Shown: positions 51,390 through 60,250, counted from the first letter of the stretch. The stretch: DNA of 64,000 nucleotides from Chloroflexota bacterium (GCA_015478675.1 JADMIH010000001.1:1-64000); one strand, 5' to 3'. The notes: generated by a model from the letters alone, not told the origin. Made by a program: numbers and translations.

Positions 51390-52541
51390 TTACGCCACTT
51401 CACGCCTGACGCTGCCGGCAGCCAGCACCGCTAGCAACACTGCAAAGCCGAAGAGCACCAGCAGAGGCAGAGCAGTAGCCGCCAGGCTTTTACCTCTGAT
51501 CATGATATCCGTCAGCGCATCAATTGCATAGGTAAGCGGCATCACGCGAGCTATTACCTGTAACCAGGTGGGCATATCCTGCACAGGCCAGAGCAGTCCC
51601 GATAACAGCACCTGCGGCAGTATCACCAACGGTATAAATTGTATAGCTTGCAGCTCGTTGCGTGCAAATGCCGACAAAAATATCCCCAGGTTCACCGCCC
51701 CCAGCACCAGCGCCGCCGTCACAACAAAGATCGAAACCAAGTTGCCGCTATATTTTACCTGTAAAGCGTAAATAGTAAAGAGGAGGAGCACGGTGGCCTG
51801 TATCATCGCGAAGAAACCGAAACCGAGCATGTAGCCCAGTGCAAGCTCCAGCCGGGTCACAGGCGACGCGGCCAACCGCTCCATAGTGCCTTGCGTGCGC
51901 TCCCGCAGGAAGGAGACGCTCGTCAGTAAGAATATCAGGAAGAAGGCTATGTAGGCAATAAACATCGGCGCGAAGAAGTCGAGCATCTTGAGGTCCGCGC
52001 TGCCGTAGAGCCGTGTCACCCCTACCTGCAACGGGTTGCCCTGCGGCACAAGAGCCGAGATCGCAGGCGGCGCAAGCGCTTTGAGCAAAGTAGGTGCGCT
52101 CGCCTGTAGCGATTGCCCCACCGCAGCCAGCGCGCCACCGGCCTGCGCCGGATTCGACCCCTCCACCACAACCTCTACCCTCGACTTGCGCTCCTTGAGC
52201 AGCTGCTGAGTGAAGTCGGTGCCGAAAACGAGCGCCACGCGCTCTGTGCCTTCTCTTACCTCTTTTTCGGCCTCCGCCCGCCCCATCTCACTCACCGCCA
52301 GCGCAGAGTCCGACTTGAGACTGCTTATCACCTGCCGGGCCAGGCTCGTTTGCCCGGCGGGGGGATTGTCCATGTTGACAACCGCCAGGCTGGTCGTGCC
52401 ACCCTCCTGCGCCCGAAAGACGTAGCCCAGCAGCGCCATCACCACTAGCGGAGCGACAAAGAGGAGCGCCAGCGAGCGGTGATCCCGTCTGAATTGCGCG
52501 ATGATTCGCCCGGTGATTGCCCAGATACGCGCCATGCTCAT
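51390..52541 (-). CDS. ABC-2 type exporter permease
   Basis: 383 residues: an N-terminal TM, an extracytoplasmic ~170-residue domain (SLAVVNMDNPPAG ... RVEVVVEGSNP), then five TMs with the family pattern FLRERTQGTMERLAASPVTRLELALGY and QLLSGLLWPV-like LLSGLLWPVQDMP. This fits the YhfK/DrrB-like drug and polymer exporters. It overlaps its ATPase gene by 4 bp and is controlled most likely by the TetR gene upstream. Confidence 0.92.
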   Translation of the reverse strand: MSMARIWAITGRIIAQFRRDHRSLALLFVAPLVVMALLGYVFRAQEGGTTSLAVVNMDNPPAGQTSLARQVISSLKSDSALAVSEMGRAEAEKEVREGTERVALVFGTDFTQQLLKERKSRVEVVVEGSNPAQAGGALAAVGQSLQASAPTLLKALAPPAISALVPQGNPLQVGVTRLYGSADLKMLDFFAPMFIAYIAFFLIFLLTSVSFLRERTQGTMERLAASPVTRLELALGYMLGFGFFAMIQATVLLLFTIYALQVKYSGNLVSIFVVTAALVLGAVNLGIFLSAFARNELQAIQFIPLVILPQVLLSGLLWPVQDMPTWLQVIARVMPLTYAIDALTDIMIRGKSLAATALPLLVLFGFAVLLAVLAAGSVRREVA

Positions 52542-53359
52542 CTTGCTGCCTCCTGCCCTTGACCTACCCTCCCTGCCAGAGAGAGAAAAGCATTTTCAAG
52601 GTTGTCGCTGCCGCCCATGCATCTGAGATCGGAGGGCGTGCCTTGCGCCAGCAGCTTGCCGTTGCGTACCAAGCCCAGGCGGTCGCAACGCTCAGCTTCG
52701 TCCATAACGTGGCTCGACACAACTATCGTAACCCCGCGCTCATTGAGGGTGCGGAAGTAACCCCAGAAGGTCTGGCGCAGCTGCGGGTCTACTCCCACCG
52801 TCGGCTCGTCGAGCAAGAGAAGCTCAGGACGATGCACCAGCGCGCAAGCAAGTGAAAGGCGCTGCTTCATGCCGCCGCTCAGCACAGCCACGAGGGAGTT
52901 TTTGCGATCAAGCAGCTCCACCAGCCTCAGCACTTCGGCCACCTGCTCATCCCTTTGTTCCTTGTTGTTTAGACCAAATATGCGGGCAAAAAACTGCACA
53001 TTCTCCCAAACCGACAGGTCGTTGTACAGGGCCTGCTGCTGCGTCATATAGCCAATCTTTGGCCTCACATGCACCGCCTGCTCAGGCATCCGCCAACCCA
53101 ACACCCTTAGCTGACCCGACGTGGGCAGCGCCAGCCCGGCAATCAGCCTGATGAATGTGGTCTTCCCGGAGCCATTCGGCCCCAGCAACCCGAATGTCAC
53201 TCCTTCGGGGATGCAAAGGTCAAGGCCATCCACCGCTCTTACCTCCCTGAAGGTCTTGACCAGATTACTCGCCTCTACAACACAGCCCACTTCCATCTTG
53301 CCTGAGCCATTCGCCTCTATATTTTCCACGTGCCCTCCATTAATCAGCTTGATCAGCAT
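52538..53359 (-). CDS. ABC-2 exporter ATPase
   Basis: 273 residues. Walker A GPNGSGKTT, Q-loop YMTQQQALYNDLSV, signature LSGGMKQRLSLACAL, Walker B LLLLDEPTVGVDP and H-loop VVSSHVMDEAERC. Typical of DrrA/CcmA-like exporters. An in-frame ATG at 53294-53296 would remove a 21-residue unusual leader. The partner permease follows with a 4-bp overlap. Confidence 0.94.
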   Translation of the reverse strand: MLIKLINGGHVENIEANGSGKMEVGCVVEASNLVKTFREVRAVDGLDLCIPEGVTFGLLGPNGSGKTTFIRLIAGLALPTSGQLRVLGWRMPEQAVHVRPKIGYMTQQQALYNDLSVWENVQFFARIFGLNNKEQRDEQVAEVLRLVELLDRKNSLVAVLSGGMKQRLSLACALVHRPELLLLDEPTVGVDPQLRQTFWGYFRTLNERGVTIVVSSHVMDEAERCDRLGLVRNGKLLAQGTPSDLRCMGGSDNLENAFLSLAGRVGQGQEAAR

Positions 53360-53401
53360 AGCTTTGACTGATTAGCAGTCAACGAAAGTCGAAAAAGAGA
53401 G

Positions 53402-54046
53402 TTAGACGCTCTCTTCTCTCTCCTCCTCGTTTACCTGCATACCGGAGAGAAAAATGTCTACGGCCGTGACAACCATCGTCTCACCGCTCAGCGATGAGGC
53501 ATCCGGTTGCACGAATACCTGCTGTGTTAGCAGAAACAGCAGCAGAGGGCCCATAAAGCAGCGAGCCGCGGCTCCGGGGTCGGTGCGGCGCAGCACGCCG
53601 AGGTCCATCTGGTGAGCCAGGTAACGAGCCAGGAAGCTGAGGCCGCGCCCAGGCCCGATCTTGTTGAACATCTCGGCCACTACCGGACGCCGCACCGCCT
53701 CGCCCAGCATCATCTTGAACATCGCTATCGGCACAGGTCCACCGAGCGTTGCCAGGAATGAGTTACCGAGCGTGGTGAGCACCTGGCGCGGCGGCAAATC
53801 CATCATCTCATCGCCATGCATGACCAACTGCAAGGCAGGAGCGCGCTCCTCTAGCACCTGTCGAAAGAGGTCGGCCTTGTCGTTGAAGTAATGGTAAATC
53901 AGCCCCGGCGAGCCGATCCGCGCCGCGTCGGCGATCTCTCTGTTAGTAGCCTTCTCGAAGCCTTTGCGGGCAAAGACGCTCAGCGCACCATCGATGATCT
54001 GCTGGCGCTTGCCCTCATAATCCTGCTCGTCCCGTGATGGCGACAT
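53402..54046 (-). CDS. TetR-family regulator of the ABC exporter
   Basis: 214 residues. N-terminal helix-turn-helix: GKRQQIIDGALSVFARKGFEKATNREIADAARIGSPGLIYHYFNDKADLF. The C-terminal ligand domain is of the TetR_C type with FLTQQVF helix. It lies 42 bp upstream of the exporter ATPase on the same strand, and an inverted repeat at its own promoter looks like the operator, so ligand-relieved autorepression of the whole operon is expected. Confidence 0.94.
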   Translation of the reverse strand: MSPSRDEQDYEGKRQQIIDGALSVFARKGFEKATNREIADAARIGSPGLIYHYFNDKADLFRQVLEERAPALQLVMHGDEMMDLPPRQVLTTLGNSFLATLGGPVPIAMFKMMLGEAVRRPVVAEMFNKIGPGRGLSFLARYLAHQMDLGVLRRTDPGAAARCFMGPLLLFLLTQQVFVQPDASSLSGETMVVTAVDIFLSGMQVNEEEREESV

Positions 54047-54061
54047 TCACCTACCCTCTTG

Positions 54062-54112
54062 TTGATTGATTGGTCAATCAATTATATAACATGGGCAGCA
54101 AGCTCCTGTCAA
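54062..54112 (-). promoter_or_regulatory. tetR promoter and operator
   Basis: On the minus strand TTGACA (54112-54107) and TTATAT (54089-54084) are 17 bp apart. Just after the -10 is a perfect inverted repeat TTGATTGA-TTGG-TCAATCAA (54062-54081), a good TetR-family operator. Element E5 ends 14 bp beyond the -35. Confidence 0.82.
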
Positions 54113-54126
54113 GAGCGATTTATAGA

Positions 54127-54356
54127 GTAAATGTTCAGAGTTGGGGCGGAGCAATCTTCCTGGGATATCCGTGCGGGTGTTGCGCCATCTGCCCTCACCC
54201 CATGCCCCTCTCCCATGAAGGGAGAGGGGGCTTTATTGCTGGGGAGTATATCTCCCATGAAGGGAGAGGGGGCTTTACTCATGGGGAGTGCACAAGGGCT
54301 TGGCTCCTGTAATCCCATCAAGGGCTTAGCCCTCCACCCCTACGCTGAACACCTAC
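54127..54356. mobile_element. MITE-like element E5 with 8-bp target duplication
   Basis: 230 bp, the longest copy. Ends are GTAAATGTTCAGAGTTGGGG and the complement of GTAGGTGTTCAGCGTAGGGG. Direct repeats TTTATAGA flank it at 54119-54126 and 54357-54364. Its interior has two CTCCCATGAAGGGAGAGGGGG units. It fills most of the gap between the tetR and kinase-like genes (54047-54512). Confidence 0.95.
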
Positions 54357-54512
54357 TTTATAGAGGCGAGCAGGCTATTGCTCTAAACTGAAGGCAAAGG
54401 TCTTTGCCCAGATCGGCAAATCCCCATGTTCATCTTTCAACGGCCTGTCTAACTTTGGAACTTTGTCGTAGAATATCTGCTGTAACCACTAATGGTAAGT
54501 CGGGAGGACAAG

Positions 54513-55301
54513 ATGAAAGAAGCAGAGATTTCCAGAATGCGAGCGGTTACCATTTCACGCGAATACGGCAGCGGTGGTGGGGAGATCGCGGCGCGCCTCG
54601 CCACGCGCCTGGGGTGGCAGCTGATTGACCATGAAGTGGTAGTGGAGGTTGCGAAAGCTCTGGGAGTGAGTGAGGCCGAAGCAGAAACGCACGACGAGCA
54701 CGTGGAGGGGATCGTGTCGCGGATTCTGAGTGGCCTCACTGTGCTTCAATCACCTGCGCCCGTCGGCATACCGGTTCAACTTATGACCTCTTCTGACGCT
54801 TATGATGAAGCGCGGCATCGTGTTGTAGAGGGCGCACTGGCGACAGGGCACTCAGTAATAGTGGGCCGAGGCGCCCAAATACTGCTGCGAGACCGCCGCG
54901 ACGTCCTCCACGTGCGGGTCGTCGCCAGCCTCGAAGAGCGGATTGCCTATGTCATGCAGCGCGAAAGAATTGATCGCGCAGCAGCGCAGGCGCGCATACA
55001 GCATAAAGACCGCGACCGGGTTCGCTTTCTAGCGGCAGAACACCATCAAAGCCCCGAAGATGCGCACCTCTATGACATTACTGTAAACACCACTGTGCTC
55101 GACCTCGACAGCGTTGTAGGTCTGCTGGCGTTCGCACTGGAATGCAAAGCAAAAAGGCTATCTGTGCCTGCCAGTGAACTGGGGCCAGGCGCAGGCTTGC
55201 AGCGCTATGCCGAGCCGCCCGCCGACTTCCACCGCGATAAATCAGGCAGTAACTCCGCTTCCACAGGAGACGACGGACAACCGCCAGCAGCCAGCACATA
55301 A
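54513..55301 (+). CDS. Cytidylate kinase-like family protein
   Basis: 262 residues from the ATG at 54513, set by GGGAGG 5 bases upstream. The start VTISREYGSGGGEIAARLATRLGW matches the cytidylate-kinase-like family (PF13189), with a modified P-loop (REYGSGGGEIA). HSVIVGRGAQILL and a lid-like RIAYVMQRERIDRAAA with RDR follow. Substrate unknown; true CMP kinases differ. The C-terminal ~45 residues are polar and likely disordered. Confidence 0.88.
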   Translation: MKEAEISRMRAVTISREYGSGGGEIAARLATRLGWQLIDHEVVVEVAKALGVSEAEAETHDEHVEGIVSRILSGLTVLQSPAPVGIPVQLMTSSDAYDEARHRVVEGALATGHSVIVGRGAQILLRDRRDVLHVRVVASLEERIAYVMQRERIDRAAAQARIQHKDRDRVRFLAAEHHQSPEDAHLYDITVNTTVLDLDSVVGLLAFALECKAKRLSVPASELGPGAGLQRYAEPPADFHRDKSGSNSASTGDDGQPPAAST

Positions 55302-55643
55302 GCGACAAGTTGAGGCAACGCTGCTAAGGACCGCGAACAGGGCGAAGGGAGTAGCCGCCTGGGCCGTTGCGGGCCGAGGCCAAAGGTGGTATAGTGCAAG
55401 GTGAACAGGAGAGACTGCGATACCGAAGCTTGCAACAAAAGGCTCCAGATGATCGCCGCCCGACTTATCGCTAACCTCATGACTACACGGAGCAGCACAA
55501 CCGCCGTCGCCGCCACATTGGGCCTCTGTAGCTTCACGCAATAAACGTACAGGCTCTACTCGAAAAGCTGACTTTCGCCGACCAAGGCCGTTCTGTAGAG
55601 ATTCATTGCACGCCTCCTTTAGGAGCTTAATCTGCGAGCCGTG
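55302..55643. other. Intergenic region
   Basis: 342 bp between two plus-strand genes. A minus-strand frame covering 55242-55541 is Cys/Ala-rich, lacks a ribosome site and overlaps the kinase-like gene, so it is not called. A short CTCCTTTAGGAG palindrome lies near 55614. Confidence 0.4.
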
Positions 55644-55976
55644 ATGTCAGATAAAAGAACGAGAGCGCCCGGTGGGCATCAGCGTGGCGGCCCGGAGGGA
55701 CGCATTCTCCGCCAGGAAGAGCTGGACCAACTCGCCGCTCTGGGGATCCACCCCGACAGCCTGGCGGGACGTCTACGCCTTGTGCTGACCATTGGATGCT
55801 ACGGCGACTTCCGCTTTACCCGCGATATTCTAAGCACAGGCGTGGCCAGGCAGCATGTAGCGTCCGCTATCCAGGCCCTCGAAGAACTGGGTGCAAGCTG
55901 TGATTGCGAGGTGCTCCAGGCGCTGGGTCAGTTACCACGTGGCGTCCTGTGGCACCACCCAGGCAAGCCAACATGA
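55644..55976 (+). CDS. Small protein with DUF2695-like C terminus
   Basis: 110 residues. A basic N terminus is followed by a helical part (RLRLVLTIGCYGDFRFTRDIL) and a tail LEELGASCDCEVLQAL, resembling the CDCEVL ending of DUF2695 proteins. Function unknown. The ribosome site is weak and a GTG one codon upstream is possible. It precedes a small Cys-rich protein on the same strand. Confidence 0.6.
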   Translation: MSDKRTRAPGGHQRGGPEGRILRQEELDQLAALGIHPDSLAGRLRLVLTIGCYGDFRFTRDILSTGVARQHVASAIQALEELGASCDCEVLQALGQLPRGVLWHHPGKPT

Positions 55977-56080
55977 AGGGCCGCCCCGGGCCTGCCGTCA
56001 AGTGGAGACGTTTGCCTTCAAGCGCCTTCTTAAGGTAGGCAAGCTCGGATCAACGCTAACTACCAGTAAAGGAGCGTTCA

Positions 56081-56374
56081 ATGCTACATACAACAGCTAA
56101 ATGCCTGACGCCGGGCTGCCCTAACACATCTTACCGGCTGCACTGCCCCAGCTGCCTGGCGCAGGAAGCCAGTGCGAGATTGCTACAAGCCGATGAGGGT
56201 ATCTGTACACACCGTTATTCAGTGACGGGCGACTACGAGATGATCAAGCGCCTGGTGCCTGAGTACGCGGGCGGCCATCCGCAGCCGGGATATATGTTAG
56301 ATGTTTGCAAAGCGTGCCTGAAAGAGCTACAAGAGCGCCCTTATAATCCTGGCCGCGCCACACGACACTACTAA
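56081..56374 (+). CDS. Small Cys/His-rich putative zinc-binding protein
   Basis: 97 residues with AAGGAG 6-7 bases before the ATG. Two cysteine pairs (CLTPGC and CPSC) within the first 30 residues form a zinc-ribbon-like knuckle; CTH near residue 47 and CKAC near 82 may form another. No enzyme motif. Possibly an RNA, DNA or protein adaptor. Not recognised as a named family. Confidence 0.65.
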   Translation: MLHTTAKCLTPGCPNTSYRLHCPSCLAQEASARLLQADEGICTHRYSVTGDYEMIKRLVPEYAGGHPQPGYMLDVCKACLKELQERPYNPGRATRHY

Positions 56375-56383
56375 CCCCCCTCA

Positions 56384-58468
56384 CTATGTAGCAGCAGGGA
56401 GTGAGAAGTAGAATGTGCTCCCACTTCCCGGCGCTGAAGCGAGCCAGATGCGCCCACCATGCTGTGATACTATCTCTTTGGAGATGAAGAGCCCTAACCC
56501 CAGCCCGCTCCGGTGTTGTTGGATATTGTTCGACCTGAAGAACTGCTGGAAAATCTTGCTTTGCTGCTCGCCAGGCACACCTATACCGTGGTCGCGCACC
56601 GCCACGACCGCCTCCGAAGTGGCCGATGTCACAGTAATCTCCACCACACGCCGGCTGAGTGAGTATTTAACAGCATTCTCTACCAGATTTGTTAGTACTT
56701 GTCGAATGCGCAGAGGGTCCGCAGCGACCATGAGAGGCGCACCAGGTAGATCGGTAACAAAGGTAAAATCCGGGGTTCTGACGCGAAACTCCTCGACACT
56801 TTGCTGCACAAGGCTGACCAGATCGAGCGGCTGGCGCTTCAGAGCAAGCGTGCCGCGCTGCACGTGCGCCACGTCCAGCAAGTCTTCCACCAGAAAGGCC
56901 ATCCGCTTTGTCTGATCATCAATCCTTTCGAGCGCTCGTGTTATACGCTCATCCTGAAGGCCATTGGAAACACGGAGGGCAAGTTGAGCATAGCCACGGA
57001 TTGCAGCTATCGGCGTATTCAGCTCATGCGATGCGAGAGTGATGAACTCATTCTTTTGCCTGTCAGCAGTTACACGCTGAGTAACGTCAACTACCGCAGA
57101 CAGCAACCCCGTAATCGAGCCTGAGCTATCGCGGACCGGGCGCATATGCACATCGTAGTAATGTTCTGTTGTGTCGTATGCAGGCCGCATCGGCGCACCT
57201 GCCAGGTCTACAGGAGTACCCGTTAGCGTCTGCTCGTACAAACCCCTTCTTTCTTCTGCTGAGGGCACAACCTCAAATATGAGCCTGCCCTTCGCGGCGC
57301 CGAGGTCCACACCCATAATGCGCGCCCACTCTGAGTTGAAGTTGACAACTCTCAATTGCGTATCGCCCAGCACTATGCCGATGGGAGTGGCTTCAAAGGT
57401 AGCAGTAAGAATCGCCTCCTGAGCTTCGAGCTCCGAAGTACGCTCAGCCACTCTGCGTTCCAACTCCTCATTCAGCTGCATAAGCTCTTCAGTTGCCAGC
57501 GCTCGCTCGGTGATGTCCTTTATGATCCCTGTGTAGAATGTACCTCCCGATGTAGTCCAGGTAGCAAGCGATAGCTCAAGCGGAAATTCACTTCCATCCT
57601 TGCGCAGCCCGTACAGTTCAACTGTTTTGCCGATGATGCGGGTTTCACCCGTCGTATTCACCCGCTCTATCCCCTCCATGTGGCTGGTAAGATAGCGGGC
57701 GGGCATCAGCACTGTCAGAGGTTTACCGAGCACCTCTTCCTCGCTATAACCGAAGATAACTCGCGCTCCGTTGTTCCAGAAGGTGATCTTACCTGAGCTG
57801 TCAGAGGAAATTATAGCGTCGTTAGCAGACTGCGCCACAGAGCGAAACCGCAGCTCCGATGCGCGCAGCGCTTCCTCCGCGCGCTGGCGTTCTACCACAC
57901 GTCCAAGCTGAATCCCCACGTGCGACATGGCTTCCAGTAGTGGCGCGTCAGGTTCTATAACAGCCAGGGCAAAGAACTCCAAAACGGCTACGATCTCCGT
58001 TTCAGCCCACACAGGGAAAGCAAAAGCAGCCTTGATTCCAGCATCGGCGGCAATTTGCTGCCTGGGGAAATTAGGATCATGGGTTACATCAGCTACCCAA
58101 ACCGGACCGCCTGCTTGCGCGACCTGACCGGGAAGCCCAACGCCAGGTGGAAGCTCCATAGATTCCGTTGCTTCACGAAAGCGCTGGAATCTCTGAGGAT
58201 TGCCAAGGTGCCACACGTCAGTGGCTGCCAGCTGCAAAGGCGCCCGTTCTTGTTGCTGCCCAGGCCCGTAGAGTGCTGGTCCTAAGGATTGCTCCGGTTG
58301 AGCGTGCTGGGATTGTGTAGCAGCGACGAGGTAGAGATGCCCAACCGGCCAGCCCGTAAAGTCACATACACTGTCCAGGCAGACCTGAGCAGCGGCTTCT
58401 ATAGTTGTTGCCTCATTGGCCGCGCGGGTTACAGCCTGGACGACTTCCAGCAAAGAGCTATGCAGCAT
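56384..58468 (-). CDS. Soluble GAF-PAS-PAS sensor histidine kinase
   Basis: 694 residues from the ATG at 58466-58468; a longer start at 58537 is possible. Domain order: GAF (about 10-175, WPVGHLYLV ... VWADV-type core), PAS (SELRFRSVAQSANDAIISSD), coiled coil (LNEELERRVAERTSELEAQEA), second PAS (TFEATPIGIVLGD), HisKA with phospho-His in ITLASHELNTPIAAIRGY, and HATPase with N-box NLVENAVKYS, DHGIGVP and GLGLGLFISKEI. No TM, so it senses a cytoplasmic signal. No response regulator gene is adjacent. Confidence 0.93.
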   Translation of the reverse strand: MLHSSLLEVVQAVTRAANEATTIEAAAQVCLDSVCDFTGWPVGHLYLVAATQSQHAQPEQSLGPALYGPGQQQERAPLQLAATDVWHLGNPQRFQRFREATESMELPPGVGLPGQVAQAGGPVWVADVTHDPNFPRQQIAADAGIKAAFAFPVWAETEIVAVLEFFALAVIEPDAPLLEAMSHVGIQLGRVVERQRAEEALRASELRFRSVAQSANDAIISSDSSGKITFWNNGARVIFGYSEEEVLGKPLTVLMPARYLTSHMEGIERVNTTGETRIIGKTVELYGLRKDGSEFPLELSLATWTTSGGTFYTGIIKDITERALATEELMQLNEELERRVAERTSELEAQEAILTATFEATPIGIVLGDTQLRVVNFNSEWARIMGVDLGAAKGRLIFEVVPSAEERRGLYEQTLTGTPVDLAGAPMRPAYDTTEHYYDVHMRPVRDSSGSITGLLSAVVDVTQRVTADRQKNEFITLASHELNTPIAAIRGYAQLALRVSNGLQDERITRALERIDDQTKRMAFLVEDLLDVAHVQRGTLALKRQPLDLVSLVQQSVEEFRVRTPDFTFVTDLPGAPLMVAADPLRIRQVLTNLVENAVKYSLSRRVVEITVTSATSEAVVAVRDHGIGVPGEQQSKIFQQFFRSNNIQQHRSGLGLGLFISKEIVSQHGGRIWLASAPGSGSTFYFSLPAAT

Positions 58469-58891
58469 AAAATAACTTTCTATAAAGTAGTTGTAACGAA
58501 CGGCAAACGAAAAAGCTCCGAAGCGATGTCTCATCACGACTCATGCCAAGCGTGTCACGCTGTTGTGGCATACGCTCTGTAACGCCGGCTCATGTAGCAT
58601 AACCAACCGGTGATGCCTTAGCCAGAGACGATGTTAGTTTAGCGCAAAAGATTCCCAGAGGCTTTTACGCATTTACTCCGTAAAGTTGTAGTGGTATAGC
58701 TTCAAGGAGAGCAAGTGACCCTGGCTTCTCAACCTACCTCCAGCAAGTCTACATAGAGAAAGCACAACCTCTGGCATGAGACTTGATTAACTGGCAAAGG
58801 ATAGGTGGGGGCCTGCAAAGAGCAGACTTTTTTAATGGCTCACAGGTGGTTCAGTTACGAGTACACTCATATTGAAAGGACGATGTATATT
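58469..58891. other. Divergent intergenic region
   Basis: 423 bp between the histidine kinase (minus) and the LLM oxidoreductase (plus). It should hold both promoters, but no match is strong. An in-frame extension of the oxidoreductase back to 58805 lacks a ribosome site. Confidence 0.4.
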
Positions 58892-59854
58892 ATGGCGATA
58901 ACTTTTGGTCTTTTCGTGCCGCAGGGCTGGAGGCTGGACCTCACAGAGATTCGCGATCCGGTCGAGCAGTACGAGGCGATGACGCGAGTGGCGCAAGTTG
59001 CGGAGGAAAGCGGCTACGATTCCGTATGGGTCTATGACCACTTCCATACGGTCCCAACACCGGAGCTTGAAACCACCTTCGAAGCCTGGATAAGTACAGC
59101 GGGGCTATCCCGCGATACGAGCCGGATCAAAATCGGCCAGATGGTCACCTGCAATGGCTACCGCAACCCTGCGCTGCTGGCGAAGATGGCATCCACTGTG
59201 GACGTTATGAGCAATGGGCGGTTGCTCTTTGGCCTCGGCGCAGGCTGGTACGAGAACGAGTGGCGCGCCTATGGATATGGTTTCCCCGAGGTGCCCGACC
59301 GGATGAAGGCGTTTCGCGAGGCGTGCCGCATCATCCACTCGATGTGGACCGAGGACTACCCGCAGTTTAGCGGCAACTATTACACCATAGACAAGCCGAT
59401 AAACGAGCCGAAAGGTGTGCAGAAGCCCCACCCCTCATTCTGGATCGGCGGCGGCGGAGAGCGCGTAACGCTGAAGCTGGTGGCGCAGTACGCAAACGCC
59501 TGCAATGTAGGAGGCGATGTGGATACCTTGCGTCACAAGTTCGAGGTGTTGAAGAAGCATTGTGATGATCTGGGGCGCAACTATGATGAGATCATTCGCT
59601 CGACCAGCCGCGACGTATTTTTGCTCAAAGAAGGGGATAATCCTGAGAAGGCGACCGCCGCGGCGAGAGGCAACAAGAGCTATCAGGAGTACGCCGAATC
59701 TGTGTGGGTTGGCACACCTGAGCAAATACGCGCTCGCCTGGAGCCTCTGGTCGAAGCAGGAGTCACCTATTTTATTATCTACATACCGCGTGTAGCCTAC
59801 GACCAGGAGCCATTGCAAAGGTTCGCCCGTGATGTGATTCCACAGTTTGCGTAG
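58892..59854 (+). CDS. LLM-class (F420/flavin-dependent) oxidoreductase
   Basis: 320 residues from the ATG at 58892; ATG 58883 is an alternative, and AAAGGA lies upstream of both. Luciferase-like barrel: FGLFVPQGWRLDLTEI, YDSVWVYDHFHTVP, the conserved IKIGQMVTCNGYRNPALLAKMASTVDVMSNGRLLFGLGAGWYENE, and FWIGGGGERVTLKL. This is the pattern of the F420-dependent actinobacterial/Chloroflexota subgroup. Substrate unknown. Confidence 0.93.
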   Translation: MAITFGLFVPQGWRLDLTEIRDPVEQYEAMTRVAQVAEESGYDSVWVYDHFHTVPTPELETTFEAWISTAGLSRDTSRIKIGQMVTCNGYRNPALLAKMASTVDVMSNGRLLFGLGAGWYENEWRAYGYGFPEVPDRMKAFREACRIIHSMWTEDYPQFSGNYYTIDKPINEPKGVQKPHPSFWIGGGGERVTLKLVAQYANACNVGGDVDTLRHKFEVLKKHCDDLGRNYDEIIRSTSRDVFLLKEGDNPEKATAAARGNKSYQEYAESVWVGTPEQIRARLEPLVEAGVTYFIIYIPRVAYDQEPLQRFARDVIPQFA

Positions 59855-59934
59855 CACACCTTTGTACAAGCCTGTAGCAAAATGTGACACGCCCACACAG
59901 CCAGGCACAAGAGCCTACCTTGATTGGCACTGAA

Positions 59935-60035
59935 GTAAACGTTCAGGATTAGGGTACAGACGATGTAACTGCAAGGGCAAAGCAGCGCCCCGCTCTTACC
60001 CGCACAGCTTCTCAACCCAAAATCTGAATCCTTAC
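59935..60035. mobile_element. MITE-like element E6
   Basis: 101 bp with ends GTAAACGTTCAGGATTAGGG and the complement of GTAAGGATTCAGATTTTGGG. The flanks GCACTGAA (59927-59934) and GCCCTCAA (60036-60043) agree at 6 of 8 positions, a decayed target duplication. Confidence 0.85.
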
Positions 60036-60043
60036 GCCCTCAA

Positions 60044-60207
60044 GTAAGTGTTCAGAGTAAGGGTGCAGAGGTGTCCCGCCCCTCACCCCCAACCCCCTCT
60101 CCCATGAAGGTAGAGGGGGTTGGGGGTGAGGGTACGTAAGGGTATGTAAGGGTACGCCTCCACAGCCACTCCTTGAAGATTGCTATACCCCTAACCTGAA
60201 CACTTAC
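60044..60207. mobile_element. MITE-like element E7 with 8-bp target duplication
   Basis: 164 bp. Ends are GTAAGTGTTCAGAGTAAGGG and the complement of GTAAGTGTTCAGGTTAGGGG. Perfect direct repeats GCCCTCAA lie at 60036-60043 and 60208-60215; the left one is also the right flank of E6. The interior contains a CCCTCTCCC...GAGGGGGTTGGGGGTGAGG unit and GTA(C/T)GTAAGG repeats. Confidence 0.95.
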
Positions 60208-60221
60208 GCCCTCAATTGGTC

Positions 60222-60250
60222 TTGACATGTGGTGCACCATAGTATAAGAT
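60222..60250 (+). promoter_or_regulatory. Promoter of the WD40 gene with spacer palindrome
   Basis: TTGACA (60222-60227) and TAAGAT (60245-60250) are 17 bp apart. A perfect 10-bp palindrome TGGTGCACCA (60230-60239) lies in the spacer and may be an operator. Element E7 ends 14 bp before the -35. Confidence 0.65.

Noticed and set aside
55242..55541. 99-codon minus-strand frame
   Set aside because: Overlaps the kinase-like gene, Cys/Ala-rich composition typical of an antisense shadow, no ribosome site.
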